A stretch of DNA of 64,000 bases from Methylobacterium sp. Leaf125. GTDB taxonomy: Bacteria; Pseudomonadota; Alphaproteobacteria; Rhizobiales; Beijerinckiaceae. Where the stretch lies: positions 353,648 to 417,647 of the forward strand of contig NZ_LMNU01000001.1 in assembly GCF_001423085.1 (NCBI RefSeq), written 5' to 3'. This document shows positions 24,766 to 34,683 of this stretch, one piece after another (the stretch's first letter is position 1; each line of letters starts with the position of its first letter). The position numbers and the translations under genes were made by a program. The notes below the pieces were generated by a model. The model saw nothing but the letters and a program-made list of their open reading frames with translations. It did not search any database and had not been told where the DNA came from.

Positions 24766-25482
24766 ATGATCCCCTTCCTGTCCGGGCCGGTGCCCGAAGC
24801 CGTCAATTCGGCGCTCAGCCTCCTCGTCGCCTTCGGGCTCGGCACCCTGATCGGGGCCGAGCGCCAGTACCGGCAGCGCACGGCGGGCCTGCGCACCAAC
24901 GTCCTGGTGGCGGTGGGGGCGGCCGCCTTCGTCGACCTCGGCATGCGCCTCGAAGGGGCGCCCGGCGGCACCCGCACGGTGGCCTACGTGATCTCGGGCG
25001 TCGGCTTCCTCGGCGCGGGCGTGATCATGAAGGAGGGCATGAACGTCCGCGGCCTCAACACCGCCGCGACCCTGTGGTGCTCGGCGGCCGTGGGCGCCTT
25101 CGCGGGCGCCGACTTTCCCCTGGAGGCGGCCTTCGTCACCGCCGCGGTGCTCGCCGGCAACACCCTGCTGCGTCCCCTCGTCAACGCCATCAACCGCGCC
25201 CCGATCGACGAGAGCCAGACCGAGGCGACCTACGAGGTGCAGGTGACGGTGCAGGCGGAGGCCGCCGGCCCCACCCGCGACCTCCTGGTGGAACGCCTGG
25301 AGGCGGCGCAGTACCCCGTCGGCGGGATCGAGGTGGTGGAGCGGGGCGAGGACACCGTCGAGGTGGTGGCGACCCTGGTGGCGACGGCGGTGGCCGGCGC
25401 CGAGCTCGACGCCGTGGTGGCGGGCCTCGCGCGGATGCCCGGCATCGAGCACGCGACCTGGTCGGTGCAGACAGCGGATTGA
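24766..25482 (+). CDS. MgtC/SapB family membrane protein
   Basis: A 238-residue membrane protein. The N-terminal 140 residues hold about four helices with the MgtC signatures GLGTLIGAERQYRQRTAGLRTN and GVGFLGAGVIMKEG...GLNTAATLW. The C-terminal part (TYEVQVTVQAEA and on) looks like a soluble ACT-like domain. MgtC proteins affect growth at low magnesium and F-ATPase activity in pathogens; in free-living bacteria the role is unclear. AGGA lies five bases before the chosen ATG; an ATG eight codons earlier has no ribosome site. Confidence 0.85.
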   Translation: MIPFLSGPVPEAVNSALSLLVAFGLGTLIGAERQYRQRTAGLRTNVLVAVGAAAFVDLGMRLEGAPGGTRTVAYVISGVGFLGAGVIMKEGMNVRGLNTAATLWCSAAVGAFAGADFPLEAAFVTAAVLAGNTLLRPLVNAINRAPIDESQTEATYEVQVTVQAEAAGPTRDLLVERLEAAQYPVGGIEVVERGEDTVEVVATLVATAVAGAELDAVVAGLARMPGIEHATWSVQTAD

Positions 25483-25552
25483 GGGACGCGCGGGTGCGCC
25501 CGCGCACCTCGGCGCGGGCCGCCCGGATTGCCGGACCGGTGCCTTCGTCCAA

Positions 25553-25571
25553 CCTCCCCGGACAGGGGAGG
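25553..25571. terminator. hairpin after the MgtC-like gene
   Basis: CCTCCCC and GGGGAGG arms flank the 5-base loop GGACA, 70 bases after the stop. There is no T-run. It resembles the other C-rich/G-rich hairpins seen at gene ends in this window (48583, 52061, 58963). Confidence 0.4.
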
Positions 25572-25625
25572 GCGGCGCTGCCCCCGAGCGTCCGGCCCCT
25601 CCGCGAACCAGGGACACGGATCACC

Positions 25626-26309
25626 ATGGCATCCCAGAAGAACGCGCTCATCGTCGGGGCCTCGCGCGGCCTCGGGCTCGGCCTCGTCGAGACCTTCCTG
25701 CACCGCGGGTGGCGGGTGACCGCGACGCAGCGCTCGGCCTCCCCGGGCCTCGCCGCGCTGGCCTCCGACGCCCTCACGGTCGAGACGGCCGATATCGACG
25801 ATGACGGGGCGGTGTCCGCCCTGCACGACCGCCTCGCGGGCCAGAGCTTCGACCTGATCTTCGTGGTGGCGGGCGTCGCGACGCAGGCGCACGAGCCGCT
25901 GCACCTGGTGCCGCGCGACGTCGCCGCCCAGGTCTACCTCACCAACGCGGTCAGCCCGGTGCGCTTCGCCGAGGCCGTCCTCGACCGGCTCGCACCCCGG
26001 GGCCTCGTCGCCTTCATGAGCTCGATCCTCGGCAGCGTCGGCCTCAACGAATCCGGCGGCTGGGAGAATTACCGGGCGAGCAAGGCCGCCCTCAACACCC
26101 TGGTGCGCAGCTTCGAGATCCGCCACCGGGACGCCGGCTTCGGTGTTCTGCTGCTGCATCCGGGCTGGGTCCGCACCGAGATGGGCGGGGCCGATGCCGA
26201 TATCGATGTCGCCACCAGCGTCACCGGCATGGCCGACGTGATCACGGCCCAGCTCGGACGGACCGGAACGGCCTATCTCGACTACACCGGCAAGACTCTG
26301 GACTGGTAG
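25626..26309 (+). CDS. short-chain dehydrogenase/reductase
   Basis: NAD(P)-dependent oxidoreductase of 227 residues. The cofactor loop GASRGLGLG is at residues 11-19 and the catalytic YRASK lies near residue 145, with SSILGS before it. The C-terminal PGWVRTEMGG is typical of the classical family, and the overall type resembles C-factor-like SDRs. Substrate is unknown. The last codons KTLDW and stop are duplicated directly after the gene (26291-26328). The ATG has only a weak GGGA upstream; an in-frame region upstream shows no similarity to the family. Confidence 0.85.
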   Translation: MASQKNALIVGASRGLGLGLVETFLHRGWRVTATQRSASPGLAALASDALTVETADIDDDGAVSALHDRLAGQSFDLIFVVAGVATQAHEPLHLVPRDVAAQVYLTNAVSPVRFAEAVLDRLAPRGLVAFMSSILGSVGLNESGGWENYRASKAALNTLVRSFEIRHRDAGFGVLLLHPGWVRTEMGGADADIDVATSVTGMADVITAQLGRTGTAYLDYTGKTLDW

Positions 26310-26328
26310 CAAGAGTCTGGACTGGTCG
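26291..26328. repeat. two tandem 19-bp copies straddling the SDR stop codon
   Basis: CAAGACTCTGGACTGGTAG at 26291-26309 encodes the last five codons and the stop; 26310-26328 is a copy with two changes, one of which (TAG to TCG) removes the stop. The layout is the same as that of the 31-bp array after the dehalogenase gene. Confidence 0.85.
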
Positions 26329-26344
26329 AGGGACGGGAAACGCC

Positions 26345-26364
26345 GGGCCGGGGAGAACCGGCCC
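26345..26364. terminator. hairpin between convergent SDR and downstream minus-strand gene
   Basis: GGGCCGG and CCGGCCC arms of seven bases flank GGAGAA. It lies between the SDR stop and the stop of the convergent gene at 26371 and would serve both. No T-run. Confidence 0.4.
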
Positions 26365-26370
26365 TCCCGG

Positions 26371-26748
26371 TCAGGGGCGCCCGATCGGCGGGCGTCCGCG
26401 CCGCTCGACCACCACCGGCGGCCGGGTCCGGCGCTCGACGATGACGGTGCGCGGTGCCCGGCTCGGGCTGGCGGCGGTGAGGATGCGCTCCGGCATCCGG
26501 TCCGAGACCCGGTCGGGCCTGGCCTCCGACCGGACCTTGGCGGCGGCGACCACGTGCTCGCGCACCGCCTCCGGCGGCAGGCCGATCAGGCCGGCGGCGA
26601 TCTCTACCTGCTGGTCGATGTCGTCGGCGAGGTCCTGGGCCGCGGCGACGGCCTCCGGGATGGTCGGCGGCTCGCGCCGCACACGGATCGGCGGGAGATC
26701 CTGGAAAGATTTCGAGGGCTTCTTCACGGCGCGACTCGCTTCGGGCAT
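26371..26748 (-). CDS. hypothetical basic protein
   Basis: A 125-residue protein, starting MPEASRAVKKPSKSF. Its middle is helical and acidic (PEAVAAAQDLADDIDQQVEIAAGLIGLPPEAV), and the C-terminal third is Arg/Pro/Val-rich with repeats of VERRxRPPV type. No signal peptide or membrane segment. No family recognised. A longer frame extends 36 codons upstream without support. The shape suggests a small nucleoid- or envelope-associated protein, but this is speculation. Confidence 0.55.
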   Translation of the reverse strand: MPEASRAVKKPSKSFQDLPPIRVRREPPTIPEAVAAAQDLADDIDQQVEIAAGLIGLPPEAVREHVVAAAKVRSEARPDRVSDRMPERILTAASPSRAPRTVIVERRTRPPVVVERRGRPPIGRP

Positions 26749-26999
26749 TACCGGACCATACGCGCGATCCGGCTGTTTGTGCAGTGCACACATTCGCGGG
26801 CGAGCCGCGCGTTCGGCGCATCGCGGCGGCGTGATCGATGTCCGGTCAGCCGCCATGGCGCGTCCCCGAACGGGCCTGCATGGGCGAGAAGCGTCCTGCC
26901 GGCGGATTGGGCAAATCCGGGCGTCGAAATGCCGCGCTCCCGCGGGAATTGTCCGGGCGGTTGCGATGCGGCCGGCGAGCGCCGATAGTCGGAGCCGGG

Positions 27000-27884
27000 A
27001 TGGGTGGAGCTATGGCGGAATCCCTCTTCGATCTCTCCGACCCGCGTCTCGTGCCGGCCCGGCCCGAGATCGCCGATGCCCGCCTGCGCGGCCATGTGGC
27101 GGCCGAACGCTACGTCGTGGGCGAGGCGCGCGCGGTAGTCGTGCCCTCGGCCCCCTTGCGCCGGACGCCGCGCTTCGATGCCGGCCTCGAAACCGAGGCG
27201 GTGATGGGGGACGCGGTGACCGCCTACGGCGCCGAGGAGGGCTTCGCCTTCGTCCAGTTCGCCCATGACGGCTATGTCGGCTACCTGCCCGAGGCGGCCC
27301 TCGGCCCCGCTCTGGCACCGACCCACCGCGTCATCGCCCTGCGCACGTTCCTCTACCCCGGCCCGGACCTGAAGCAGCCCGCCAGCGGCTGGCTGACCCT
27401 GGGCGCCCGCCTCCACCCGGCGGAGACTCAGGGCGACTATTTCCGGATCGCGGGCGGCTACGTCTTTGCCGGCCACTGCGCACCCCTCGACGCGGTCGAA
27501 CCCGATTACGCCGCCACCGCCGAACGCCTCGTCGGGACGCCCTATCTCTGGGGCGGGCGCACCAGTCTGGGTCTCGATTGCTCGGGCCTGGTCCAGCTCT
27601 GCCTCGCGCAGGCCGGGCGGCCGGCGCCGCGGGACGCCGACCAGCAGGAGCGCGGGCTCGGCGAGGCCCTGCCCCCGGACTTCGGGGACCTGCGCCGCGG
27701 CGATCTCGTGTTCTGGCGCGGCCATGTCGGGCTGATGCTCGACGCCACCCGCCTCATCCACGCCAACGGCCACCACATGGCGGTGGCGGTGGAGCCCCTC
27801 GCCGAGGCCGTCGCCCGTATCCGGGAGAAGAGCTACGGCCCGGTGACGTCGCTCCGGCGTCTCAGCCCTTCAGCCGCATCTTGA
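27000..27884 (+). CDS. NlpC/P60 family cysteine peptidase with N-terminal SH3-like domains
   Basis: Probable peptidoglycan endopeptidase of 294 residues. The C-terminal NlpC/P60 domain starts about residue 168 with the family segment GTPYLWGGRTSLGLDCSGLVQ; catalytic Cys194 is followed by His242 (RGHVGLML) and a third polar residue near 254-258 (IHANGHH). The first 160 residues contain two SH3-type segments for wall binding. No signal peptide is visible, so it may be exported another way or act inside. GGAG lies five bases before the ATG used; an ATG four codons later also has GGTGGAG close by. Its end overlaps the convergent phosphatase gene by 23 bases. Confidence 0.85.
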   Translation: MGGAMAESLFDLSDPRLVPARPEIADARLRGHVAAERYVVGEARAVVVPSAPLRRTPRFDAGLETEAVMGDAVTAYGAEEGFAFVQFAHDGYVGYLPEAALGPALAPTHRVIALRTFLYPGPDLKQPASGWLTLGARLHPAETQGDYFRIAGGYVFAGHCAPLDAVEPDYAATAERLVGTPYLWGGRTSLGLDCSGLVQLCLAQAGRPAPRDADQQERGLGEALPPDFGDLRRGDLVFWRGHVGLMLDATRLIHANGHHMAVAVEPLAEAVARIREKSYGPVTSLRRLSPSAAS

Positions 27885-28323
27885 TCCGGTAGACCAGGCC
27901 GTCGCGGACGTCGCGGTAGGCGTCGAGGCGCTGCTCCCGGGTGCCCTCCTGGATGTGGGTCGGGTCTGGGGTCGGCCAGTACTCGACCTCGACCGCGTTG
28001 GTGCGGGTCAGCTCCAGGGCGGCGTGGTGCGCTTCCGGCGCCAGGGTGATGATGAGGTCGAAGTTCAGGCCCTCCCACTCCTCGAGCTGGGCCAGGGTGC
28101 GCGGCTTGTGACGCGCCGCGTCGATGCCGATCTCGTCGAGGGCCGCCACCATGAAGGGATCGGCCGGTTCGCCGGAGCGCACCCCGGCCGATTGCACGTA
28201 GATCGACCTGCCGAAGTAATGGCGTGCGATGGCCTCCGCCGCGAGCGAGCGCACGGCGTTGAAGTTGCACATGAACAGGGCCGACTGCACGCGCGTCTTC
28301 TTCGGGCCGGTCGCGTCCGCCAT
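27862..28323 (-). CDS. low-molecular-weight protein-tyrosine-phosphatase family protein
   Basis: A 153-residue protein with the CX5R phosphate-binding loop near its N-terminus (MCNFNAVRS, Cys19 and Arg25) and the acidic DP near the end (YWPTPDPT), the general acid of this fold. ArsC-type arsenate reductases share these elements. In Rhizobiales the gene sits directly after hisD and the UPF0262 gene, as here, which points to a conserved housekeeping role rather than arsenic resistance. It follows the UPF0262 gene by 39 bases. Confidence 0.82.
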   Translation of the reverse strand: MADATGPKKTRVQSALFMCNFNAVRSLAAEAIARHYFGRSIYVQSAGVRSGEPADPFMVAALDEIGIDAARHKPRTLAQLEEWEGLNFDLIITLAPEAHHAALELTRTNAVEVEYWPTPDPTHIQEGTREQRLDAYRDVRDGLVYRIKMRLKG

Positions 28324-28362
28324 CCGGTCGTCTCAGCCTCGCACTTCGAGAGGGGTCGCGGC

Positions 28363-28911
28363 TCAGGCCTTCCAGTGCAAGGCGAAGACCAGGGTGAAGA
28401 GGCGGCGCGCGGTGTCGTGGTCGAGGTCGACCTTGCCCTCGAGGCGCTGGCGCAGCAGGTCGGACGCCTCGTTGTGCAGGCCGCGCCGGCCCATGTCGAT
28501 CGCCTCGATCTGGGTCGGCGAGGCGGTGCGGATGGCGTTGTAGTAGCTCTCGCAGATCATTTCGTAGTCGCGGATCACCCGACGGAACGGGGTCAGCGAG
28601 AGGAGGTGGGTCATCACCGGTTCGCCGTCCTCGCGCTTGATGACGAGGGCGAGCTTGCTCTCCACGAGTCCGAGGGTGAGGGCGTAGGGGCCCTCGCGGC
28701 CGGGGACCGTGAAGCTGTTGTCCTCCAGGATATCGAAGATCGCGATGGCGCGCTCGTGCTCCTGATCCGGGTTGCCCCGGCCGATCGACTCCTCGTCAAG
28801 GGTCACCACCGCGAGGCGATGCGGCGACTTCGCCTTCGCCTCCGGTGCCTTTCCGGCCGACGCCTGGGCGTCCTGGGATTTCACGTCGCTCGATTTGGCC
28901 GCGCCGGACAT
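28363..28911 (-). CDS. UPF0262 family protein
   Basis: A conserved alphaproteobacterial protein of 182 residues without known function. The family core begins at about residue 28 ([17 protein letters not shown]) and includes [11 protein letters not shown] at the C-terminus; the first 27 residues are a variable Ala/Lys-rich tail. The gene lies seven bases after hisD in the same operon, its usual place in Rhizobiales. No motif suggests an enzymatic activity. Confidence 0.85.
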   Translation of the reverse strand: MSGAAKSSDVKSQDAQASAGKAPEAKAKSPHRLAVVTLDEESIGRGNPDQEHERAIAIFDILEDNSFTVPGREGPYALTLGLVESKLALVIKREDGEPVMTHLLSLTPFRRVIRDYEMICESYYNAIRTASPTQIEAIDMGRRGLHNEASDLLRQRLEGKVDLDHDTARRLFTLVFALHWKA

Positions 28912-28918
28912 CAGGCCC

Positions 28919-30214
28919 TCACAGGTTCAGGCGGATCGCCACCGAGCGGGCGTGGCCCTCCAGGCCCTCCGACCGTCCGAGGGCGATGGCCGAGGGGCCC
29001 AGCGCCCGGAGGGCCGCCGGGTCGCAGCGCAGGATCGTGGTGCGCTTCATGAAGTCGAGGACGCCGAGCCCGGAGGAGAACCGCGCCGAGCGGGCGGTGG
29101 GCAGGACGTGGTTGGGGCCGCCGACATAGTCGCCGATGGCCTCCGGCGTGTACGAGCCGAGGAAGATCGCCCCCGCATTCCGCACCTGGGCGGCCAGGGC
29201 CTCGGCATCGGCGGTCTCGATCTCGAGGTGCTCCGGGGCGAGGCGGTCCACCAGCGGCACCGCCTCGTCGAAGTCGCGCACCACCACGATGGCGCCGTAG
29301 TCGCGCCAGCTCGCCCGGGCGATCTCGGCCCGGGGCAGGGTGGTCAGCGCACGCTCCACCGCCTCGGCGACGTTGTCGGCCAGGGCCTCGGAATCGGTGA
29401 TCAGGATCGACTGGGCCGCGGCATCGTGCTCGGCCTGGGCCAGGAGGTCGGCCGCCACCCAGTCGGGATTGGCATGCGCGTCGGCGAGGATCAGCACCTC
29501 GGACGGGCCGGCGATCATGTCGATGCCGACCTGGCCGAACACCCGGCGCTTGGCCGCCGCCACCCAGGCATTGCCGGGACCGACGATCTTGGCCACCGGC
29601 GCGATCGTGTCCGTGCCGTAGGCCAGGGCCGCCACCGCCTGGGCGCCGCCGACCCGGTAGACCTCGTCGACGCCGGCCAGATGCGCGGCGGCGAGGACCA
29701 GCGGGTTCAGGGTGCCCTCCGGCATCGGCACCACCATGACGACGCGGGGCACCCCGGCGACGCGGGCCGGAATGGCGTTCATCAGCACCGAGGAGGGGTA
29801 GCTCGCGGTGCCGCCGGGAACGTAGAGGCCGACGGATTCGAGGGCCGTCCAGCGCCAGCCGGCGGTGACCCCGAGGCTGTCGGTGGCCATGTGGTCGCCG
29901 GGCACCTGGGCGGCGTGGAACGCCTCGATGCGGGCGGCCGCGAACCGCAGGGCCTCCAGGGCCTCGGCCGGGCAGGCCGCGACGGCCGCCTCGATCTCGG
30001 CCGGGGTCACCCGCAGGGAGTCGACGGTGAAATCCTCACCGAACCGGTCGAAGCGACGGGTGTAGTCGACCAGTGCCGCGTCGCCGCCCGCGACCACGCC
30101 GGCGATGATGCCGCGCACGGTCTCGTCGACATCCTCCGAGATCTCGCGCTTGACGCTGAGCAGGCGCGCGAAGGCGGCGGCGAAGTCTTCGTCGCGGGAA
30201 TCGAGACGGACCAT
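28919..30214 (-). CDS. hisD: histidinol dehydrogenase
   Basis: Oxidises L-histidinol to L-histidine with two NAD+, the last steps of histidine synthesis. The 431-residue protein has [12 protein letters not shown], the [14 protein letters not shown] segment, [12 protein letters not shown], and [13 protein letters not shown] with the catalytic Glu-His pair and zinc ligands (Gln, His, Asp, His types). The ATG overlaps the stop of the DUF2948 gene by one base (TGATG). Other his genes are not in the window. Confidence 0.94.
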   Translation of the reverse strand: MVRLDSRDEDFAAAFARLLSVKREISEDVDETVRGIIAGVVAGGDAALVDYTRRFDRFGEDFTVDSLRVTPAEIEAAVAACPAEALEALRFAAARIEAFHAAQVPGDHMATDSLGVTAGWRWTALESVGLYVPGGTASYPSSVLMNAIPARVAGVPRVVMVVPMPEGTLNPLVLAAAHLAGVDEVYRVGGAQAVAALAYGTDTIAPVAKIVGPGNAWVAAAKRRVFGQVGIDMIAGPSEVLILADAHANPDWVAADLLAQAEHDAAAQSILITDSEALADNVAEAVERALTTLPRAEIARASWRDYGAIVVVRDFDEAVPLVDRLAPEHLEIETADAEALAAQVRNAGAIFLGSYTPEAIGDYVGGPNHVLPTARSARFSSGLGVLDFMKRTTILRCDPAALRALGPSAIALGRSEGLEGHARSVAIRLNL

Positions 30215-30693
30215 CAGGCGTTTCCCTTCGGGGCGTTTCCCGCAATCGCGGCGCGTCCGGCGGCCACGGCCTCGTGGTCGGGCCGCCCTTCCACTTCCCA
30301 GACCGGCCCGAGATCCTTGAGCTGGGCCTCGATGCATTCGAGGTCCAGCTGGATCGCCGCGCCGCCGGCAAAGACCAGGGTGGCGGTGCCGGAGGGCGCC
30401 TCGGTCGGCTCGAAGGTGATGGCGAGGAGCTCGAGGGGCGCGTCCGCGTCGGTCCCCGGCGTGATTCCGCGGCTGCGCACGCGCAGCACCCGGTCGAAAT
30501 GCATGCCGGTGAGGCGCCGGCGCGGCGGCGCGTCGTCCGCCGCCGACCAGTCGAAGCGGCGGGCCACCAGGACGAAGCGGTGCTGCGCGCCCAGATAGGC
30601 GAGGTCGCTCGCCTTCAGGATCGCATCCTGCAGGTGGGCGGAGATGACCGCCAGGTCTTCGGCATCGAGGGCGGCGAGCTTGAGAAGCTCCAT
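30214..30693 (-). CDS. DUF2948 family protein
   Basis: A 159-residue protein of unknown function that precedes hisD in many Rhizobiales. The start chosen gives MELLKLAALDAEDLAVISAHLQDA, the conserved N-terminus. Other recognisable segments are RRLTGMHFDRVLRV and LLAITFEPTEAPSGTATLVFAGG. Beta-rich, soluble. First gene of the hisD operon; its promoter must lie in the 231-base gap to the right. Confidence 0.8.
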   Translation of the reverse strand: MELLKLAALDAEDLAVISAHLQDAILKASDLAYLGAQHRFVLVARRFDWSAADDAPPRRRLTGMHFDRVLRVRSRGITPGTDADAPLELLAITFEPTEAPSGTATLVFAGGAAIQLDLECIEAQLKDLGPVWEVEGRPDHEAVAAGRAAIAGNAPKGNA

Positions 30694-30924
30694 GATCGGG
30701 TGTCGCGCTCTTGTCGGCGGGCCGGCCCGGGCGCGGGCTCGACCCTTCAAGGGATGGGAGCCGTAGGTAGCGAGGCGACCCGCCCACGGCAACTGGCGGG
30801 GGGCATTCCGGGAGTCGGACGTCATTCAGGATCCGGACAGCGAGACTGGGTCATTGTCCCTCCGGCCGAACCTGCTAGGGACCCGGCGCTGCGCCGCTCC
30901 TCCCCCGGCGAACGGAGTCGTCAC

Positions 30925-32052
30925 GTGTCGGCCGCATCCCTGTCCCTCCCCGGCGAGGCCCCCCGGTCCCGCGACGGCGTCGCCGCGATCCGCGCGGTGG
31001 TCGCGATCCCGGTGCGCAACGAGGCCGAGCGCATCGCCGCCTGCCTGGGCGCCCTCGACGCCCAAACCGGCCTCCCGCCGGGCAGCCTCGGGGTGGTCCT
31101 GTTCCTCAACAACTGCACCGATGCCACCGAGGCCATCGTCGCCGACCTCGTGCCGCGGATGTCGGTGCCGGTCCGGGTCACGCATGTCGACTATGCCGGG
31201 GCCCATGCGGGCTGGGCCCGGCGCGAGGCGATGGACCGGGCCGCCGAATGGCTCGGCGCCGAGGGCATGATCCTGTCGACCGACGCCGACAGCCGGGTTC
31301 CGCCCGACTGGGTCGCGCGCAACCGGGCCGCCCTCGACCGCGGCGCCGACGCGGTGGCCGGCCGCATCCAGCTCGATCCGGACGAGCGGGCCCTGCTGCC
31401 GCCCTCCCTGCACTGGCGCGGCGACCGGGAGGACATCTACAGCGATCTCCTGACCGAGGCCGAGGCGCGCATCGACCCGGATCCGCACGACCCCTGGCCC
31501 TGCCATCGCACCACCATCGGCGCCACCTTGAGCGTCAGCGTCGCGGCCTACCGGGCGGTCGGCGGCATGCCGGCCATCGCCCTGGGCGAGGACGGCGCCT
31601 TCGTGGCGCTGCTGCTCGCCCAGGGCCTGCACGTCCGGCACGACCCGTCCATCCGCGTCACGGTCTCGGGGCGGCTGGTGGGACGGGCGCCGGGCGGCGT
31701 CGCCGACACCATCCGGGCGCGCTGCGAGAAGCCCGACAGCCTGTGCGACGCCCGCCTCGAATCGGTGCCGCGGGCGCTCTTCCGCTACGCCTGGCGCCGC
31801 CGCCTGCGCCGGCTGCACGCGGCCGGCCGCCTCGGGACCGAGCGCGGCTGGGCCCGGGCCCTGCGGATCCCGGAAGCGGACGCCGCCCGCGTCGCGGCCC
31901 ATCCCCTGGCCGGACATGCCGTGGCCGAGGCCGAGCGCGCCAGCCCGCGCCTCGTCCACCGTCCCCTCGGGCCGCGGCAATTGCCCGCTCAGATCCGGGT
32001 TGCCCGGGCCGTGCTTCCGCTGGTGCGCCTCGTCACGCGGTTCCTCGGCTGA
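30925..32052 (+). CDS. family 2 glycosyltransferase
   Basis: A 375-residue GT-A fold enzyme. The nucleotide-sugar domain starts about residue 27 (AVVAIPVRNEAERIAACLGAL), with a DxD-like STDADSRVPPDWV and a later GEDGAF as probable catalytic acid region. No membrane segments are evident, so it acts on the cytosolic side. The acceptor is unknown. It starts with GTG, preceded by ACGGAG at nine bases; the upstream in-frame sequence lies across the gap and antisense to the DUF2948 gene and is not supported. It stands alone rather than in a polysaccharide cluster. Confidence 0.8.
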   Translation: MSAASLSLPGEAPRSRDGVAAIRAVVAIPVRNEAERIAACLGALDAQTGLPPGSLGVVLFLNNCTDATEAIVADLVPRMSVPVRVTHVDYAGAHAGWARREAMDRAAEWLGAEGMILSTDADSRVPPDWVARNRAALDRGADAVAGRIQLDPDERALLPPSLHWRGDREDIYSDLLTEAEARIDPDPHDPWPCHRTTIGATLSVSVAAYRAVGGMPAIALGEDGAFVALLLAQGLHVRHDPSIRVTVSGRLVGRAPGGVADTIRARCEKPDSLCDARLESVPRALFRYAWRRRLRRLHAAGRLGTERGWARALRIPEADAARVAAHPLAGHAVAEAERASPRLVHRPLGPRQLPAQIRVARAVLPLVRLVTRFLG

Positions 32053-32152
32053 AACCCGCGCGGTCGAGACGCGGCAGGCCCCTCAGGCCGCGTTCAGCCC
32101 AGGGGCGCTAGACCGGGCCGTGATGAGACGGCACATCCGAGGGGAGCCATCC

Positions 32153-32587
32153 ATGACGGGCAAGTCCACGAAAACCATCAAGTCCACGAAAACCATCAAG
32201 TCCACGACAACCATCAAGCCCACGACAACCATCAAGCCCACGACAACCATCAAGTCCATGACGACCATCAAGTCCACGATCCTCGCGCTCGCCACCGCGG
32301 CGACGCTCGGCACCGGCTTCGGCGCCTTCGAGGCGCGGGCGCAGTACGACGACGGCGACGACGACCGGCCGCGTCGCTTCGAGCGCCGCTACGACGCGGA
32401 TCGCTACGAGCACCGGCGCTACGACGAGGACCGGTACGACCGGCGCCCCCGGGGCTATGGCGGCGGATTCGGGCGCCTCTGCCTGACCCAGCGCGGCAAC
32501 TGCATCACCCGCCCGCAGCCCTACGGCTCCCGCTGCGGCTGCGACATCCCGGGCTTCGGCCGCAAGCACGGCGAGATCGGCGGCTGA
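32153..32587 (+). CDS. small secreted Cys-containing protein with a repeat-expanded signal peptide
   Basis: A 144-residue exported protein. GGGGAG lies six bases before the ATG. Its first 43 residues are Lys/Thr-rich owing to a hexapeptide (TTIKST type) repeated six times, followed by a hydrophobic helix (ILALATAATLGTGFGAF) and a likely cleavage site after EARA. The mature part has a very charged DDGDDDRPRRFERRYDADRY stretch and a C-terminal domain with five cysteines around CLTQRGNC and CGCDIPGFGRKHG. The C-terminal domain looks like a conserved small fold of unknown role. A signal peptide with so long a basic n-region is unusual. Confidence 0.7.
   Translation: MTGKSTKTIKSTKTIKSTTTIKPTTTIKPTTTIKSMTTIKSTILALATAATLGTGFGAFEARAQYDDGDDDRPRRFERRYDADRYEHRRYDEDRYDRRPRGYGGGFGRLCLTQRGNCITRPQPYGSRCGCDIPGFGRKHGEIGG
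32171..32278 (+). repeat. six tandem 18-bp repeats in the signal-peptide region
   Basis: Units of the form AMAACCATCAAGYCCACG start at 32171, 32189, 32207, 32225, 32243 and 32261. Units 1 and 2 are identical, as are 3 and 4. Each codes for six residues (KTIKST, TTIKPT and similar). Copy number change would keep the frame and alter only the length of the positively charged n-region. Confidence 0.92.
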
Positions 32588-32596
32588 TCTTCCGAG

Positions 32597-32625
32597 GGCC
32601 CTCCGCCCCGTTCGGGCGGAGGGCC
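32597..32625. terminator. bidirectional hairpin between secreted-protein gene and murA
   Basis: A perfect 12-base stem (GGCCCTCCGCCC / GGGCGGAGGGCC) with loop CGTTC, ten bases after the plus-strand stop and eight bases from the murA stop. It would end both convergent transcripts. No T-run on either side. Confidence 0.6.
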
Positions 32626-32632
32626 GGTTCCG

Positions 32633-33922
<1,290 letters not shown>

Positions 33923-34082
33923 TGTTTCTAAAACCTTGCCCAAATCTTTGCGCGCCCGGTGCGCATGCGGCGCTGCGAGCGGGAGAATTCCGAAATCGAA
34001 ACCCGGCGGGACGTGAACCGTCCCCGCGGAAACGGCACCGTTATAGCCAAGTTTTGTCGAAAAGGAGGTTTTCGGCGCGCGA

Positions 34083-34322
34083 TTAGGCTTCGCTGCCCGG
34101 CTCGGGTGTTTCCCCGGTCTCGGGTGTTTCGCCGGCTTTGGGCGGATCCTGGCGACCGCGCAGCTGGGCCTTGCGCCGACGCAGGTTGTCGCGCAGGGCC
34201 GCCTTCAGGCGCTCGGCCCTCTGCTCGGCCGCACTCTTGGGTTCTGCCACGCTCTTGGTCTCTGCCGCGCTCTTGGGCGTCGCCCGCGGGGGCGCTCCGG
34301 CCTCGGTCTCGTCGTCCATCAT
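34083..34322 (-). CDS. small hypothetical protein with KSAAE repeats and a basic motif
   Basis: A 79-residue cytosolic protein starting MMDDETEAG. Residues about 15-35 hold three copies of a six-residue repeat ([18 protein letters not shown]) coded by 18-bp units at 34231-34284. The conserved-looking core is [23 protein letters not shown], a basic helix common in small alphaproteobacterial proteins found near murA. The tail is Pro/Glu/Thr-rich ([12 protein letters not shown]). Function unknown. An upstream extension is open but unsupported. Confidence 0.6.
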   Translation of the reverse strand: MMDDETEAGAPPRATPKSAAETKSVAEPKSAAEQRAERLKAALRDNLRRRKAQLRGRQDPPKAGETPETGETPEPGSEA

Positions 34323-34683
34323 GCGCCGCGCCGGTCCGTCTGCGGGGTGAGTGTCGCGCACGGCGCGCCGGGTCGGGAGGACCGACGCGACGCATCGTCG
34401 CCACGTCGTTGTGTCGGCTTTGCAGCCCCGGGTCGATGGATGCAAAGCAGGAATGCGGTTGTCGACTTGAACCAATTCCAAGTTCACCTGTATCGTCGCG
34501 ACCGCGTCGGGGAAACCCGCGTCAGAGGGCGAGCATCGTCAGCGACTCCTTCGGGAGTCCGCGCCAGGCTCGCTCACGAGACCGATTGCATCGAGGGCCC
34601 CCCGCACGAGGGTCCGCGTGGAAACGATCCCGCCAGAGGCCGCGACTCCACCGTAGGCCCCTCAGCCCAAGCGTGAAGGACGG
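34323..34683. other. 361-base leader/promoter region of hemA with a UUCG hairpin
   Basis: No gene is seen here. At 34544-34559 GACTCC-TTCG-GGAGTC forms a hairpin with the very stable UUCG tetraloop in the probable hemA leader, 125 bases before the start. A TTGAACCAATTCCAA stretch near 34466 has a loose resemblance to an Fnr box but does not fit the spacing. The ribosome site AAGGA is five bases before the hemA ATG. Confidence 0.35.

Noticed and set aside
27862..28323. Arsenate reductase ArsC
   Set aside because: The CX5R loop is compatible, but the conserved place in the hisD-UPF0262 block and absence of any ars genes favour a housekeeping phosphatase-type protein.
34464..34480. Fnr/FnrL box before hemA
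   Set aside because: TTGAACCAATTCCAA lacks the TTGAT-N4-ATCAA symmetry and has the wrong spacing.
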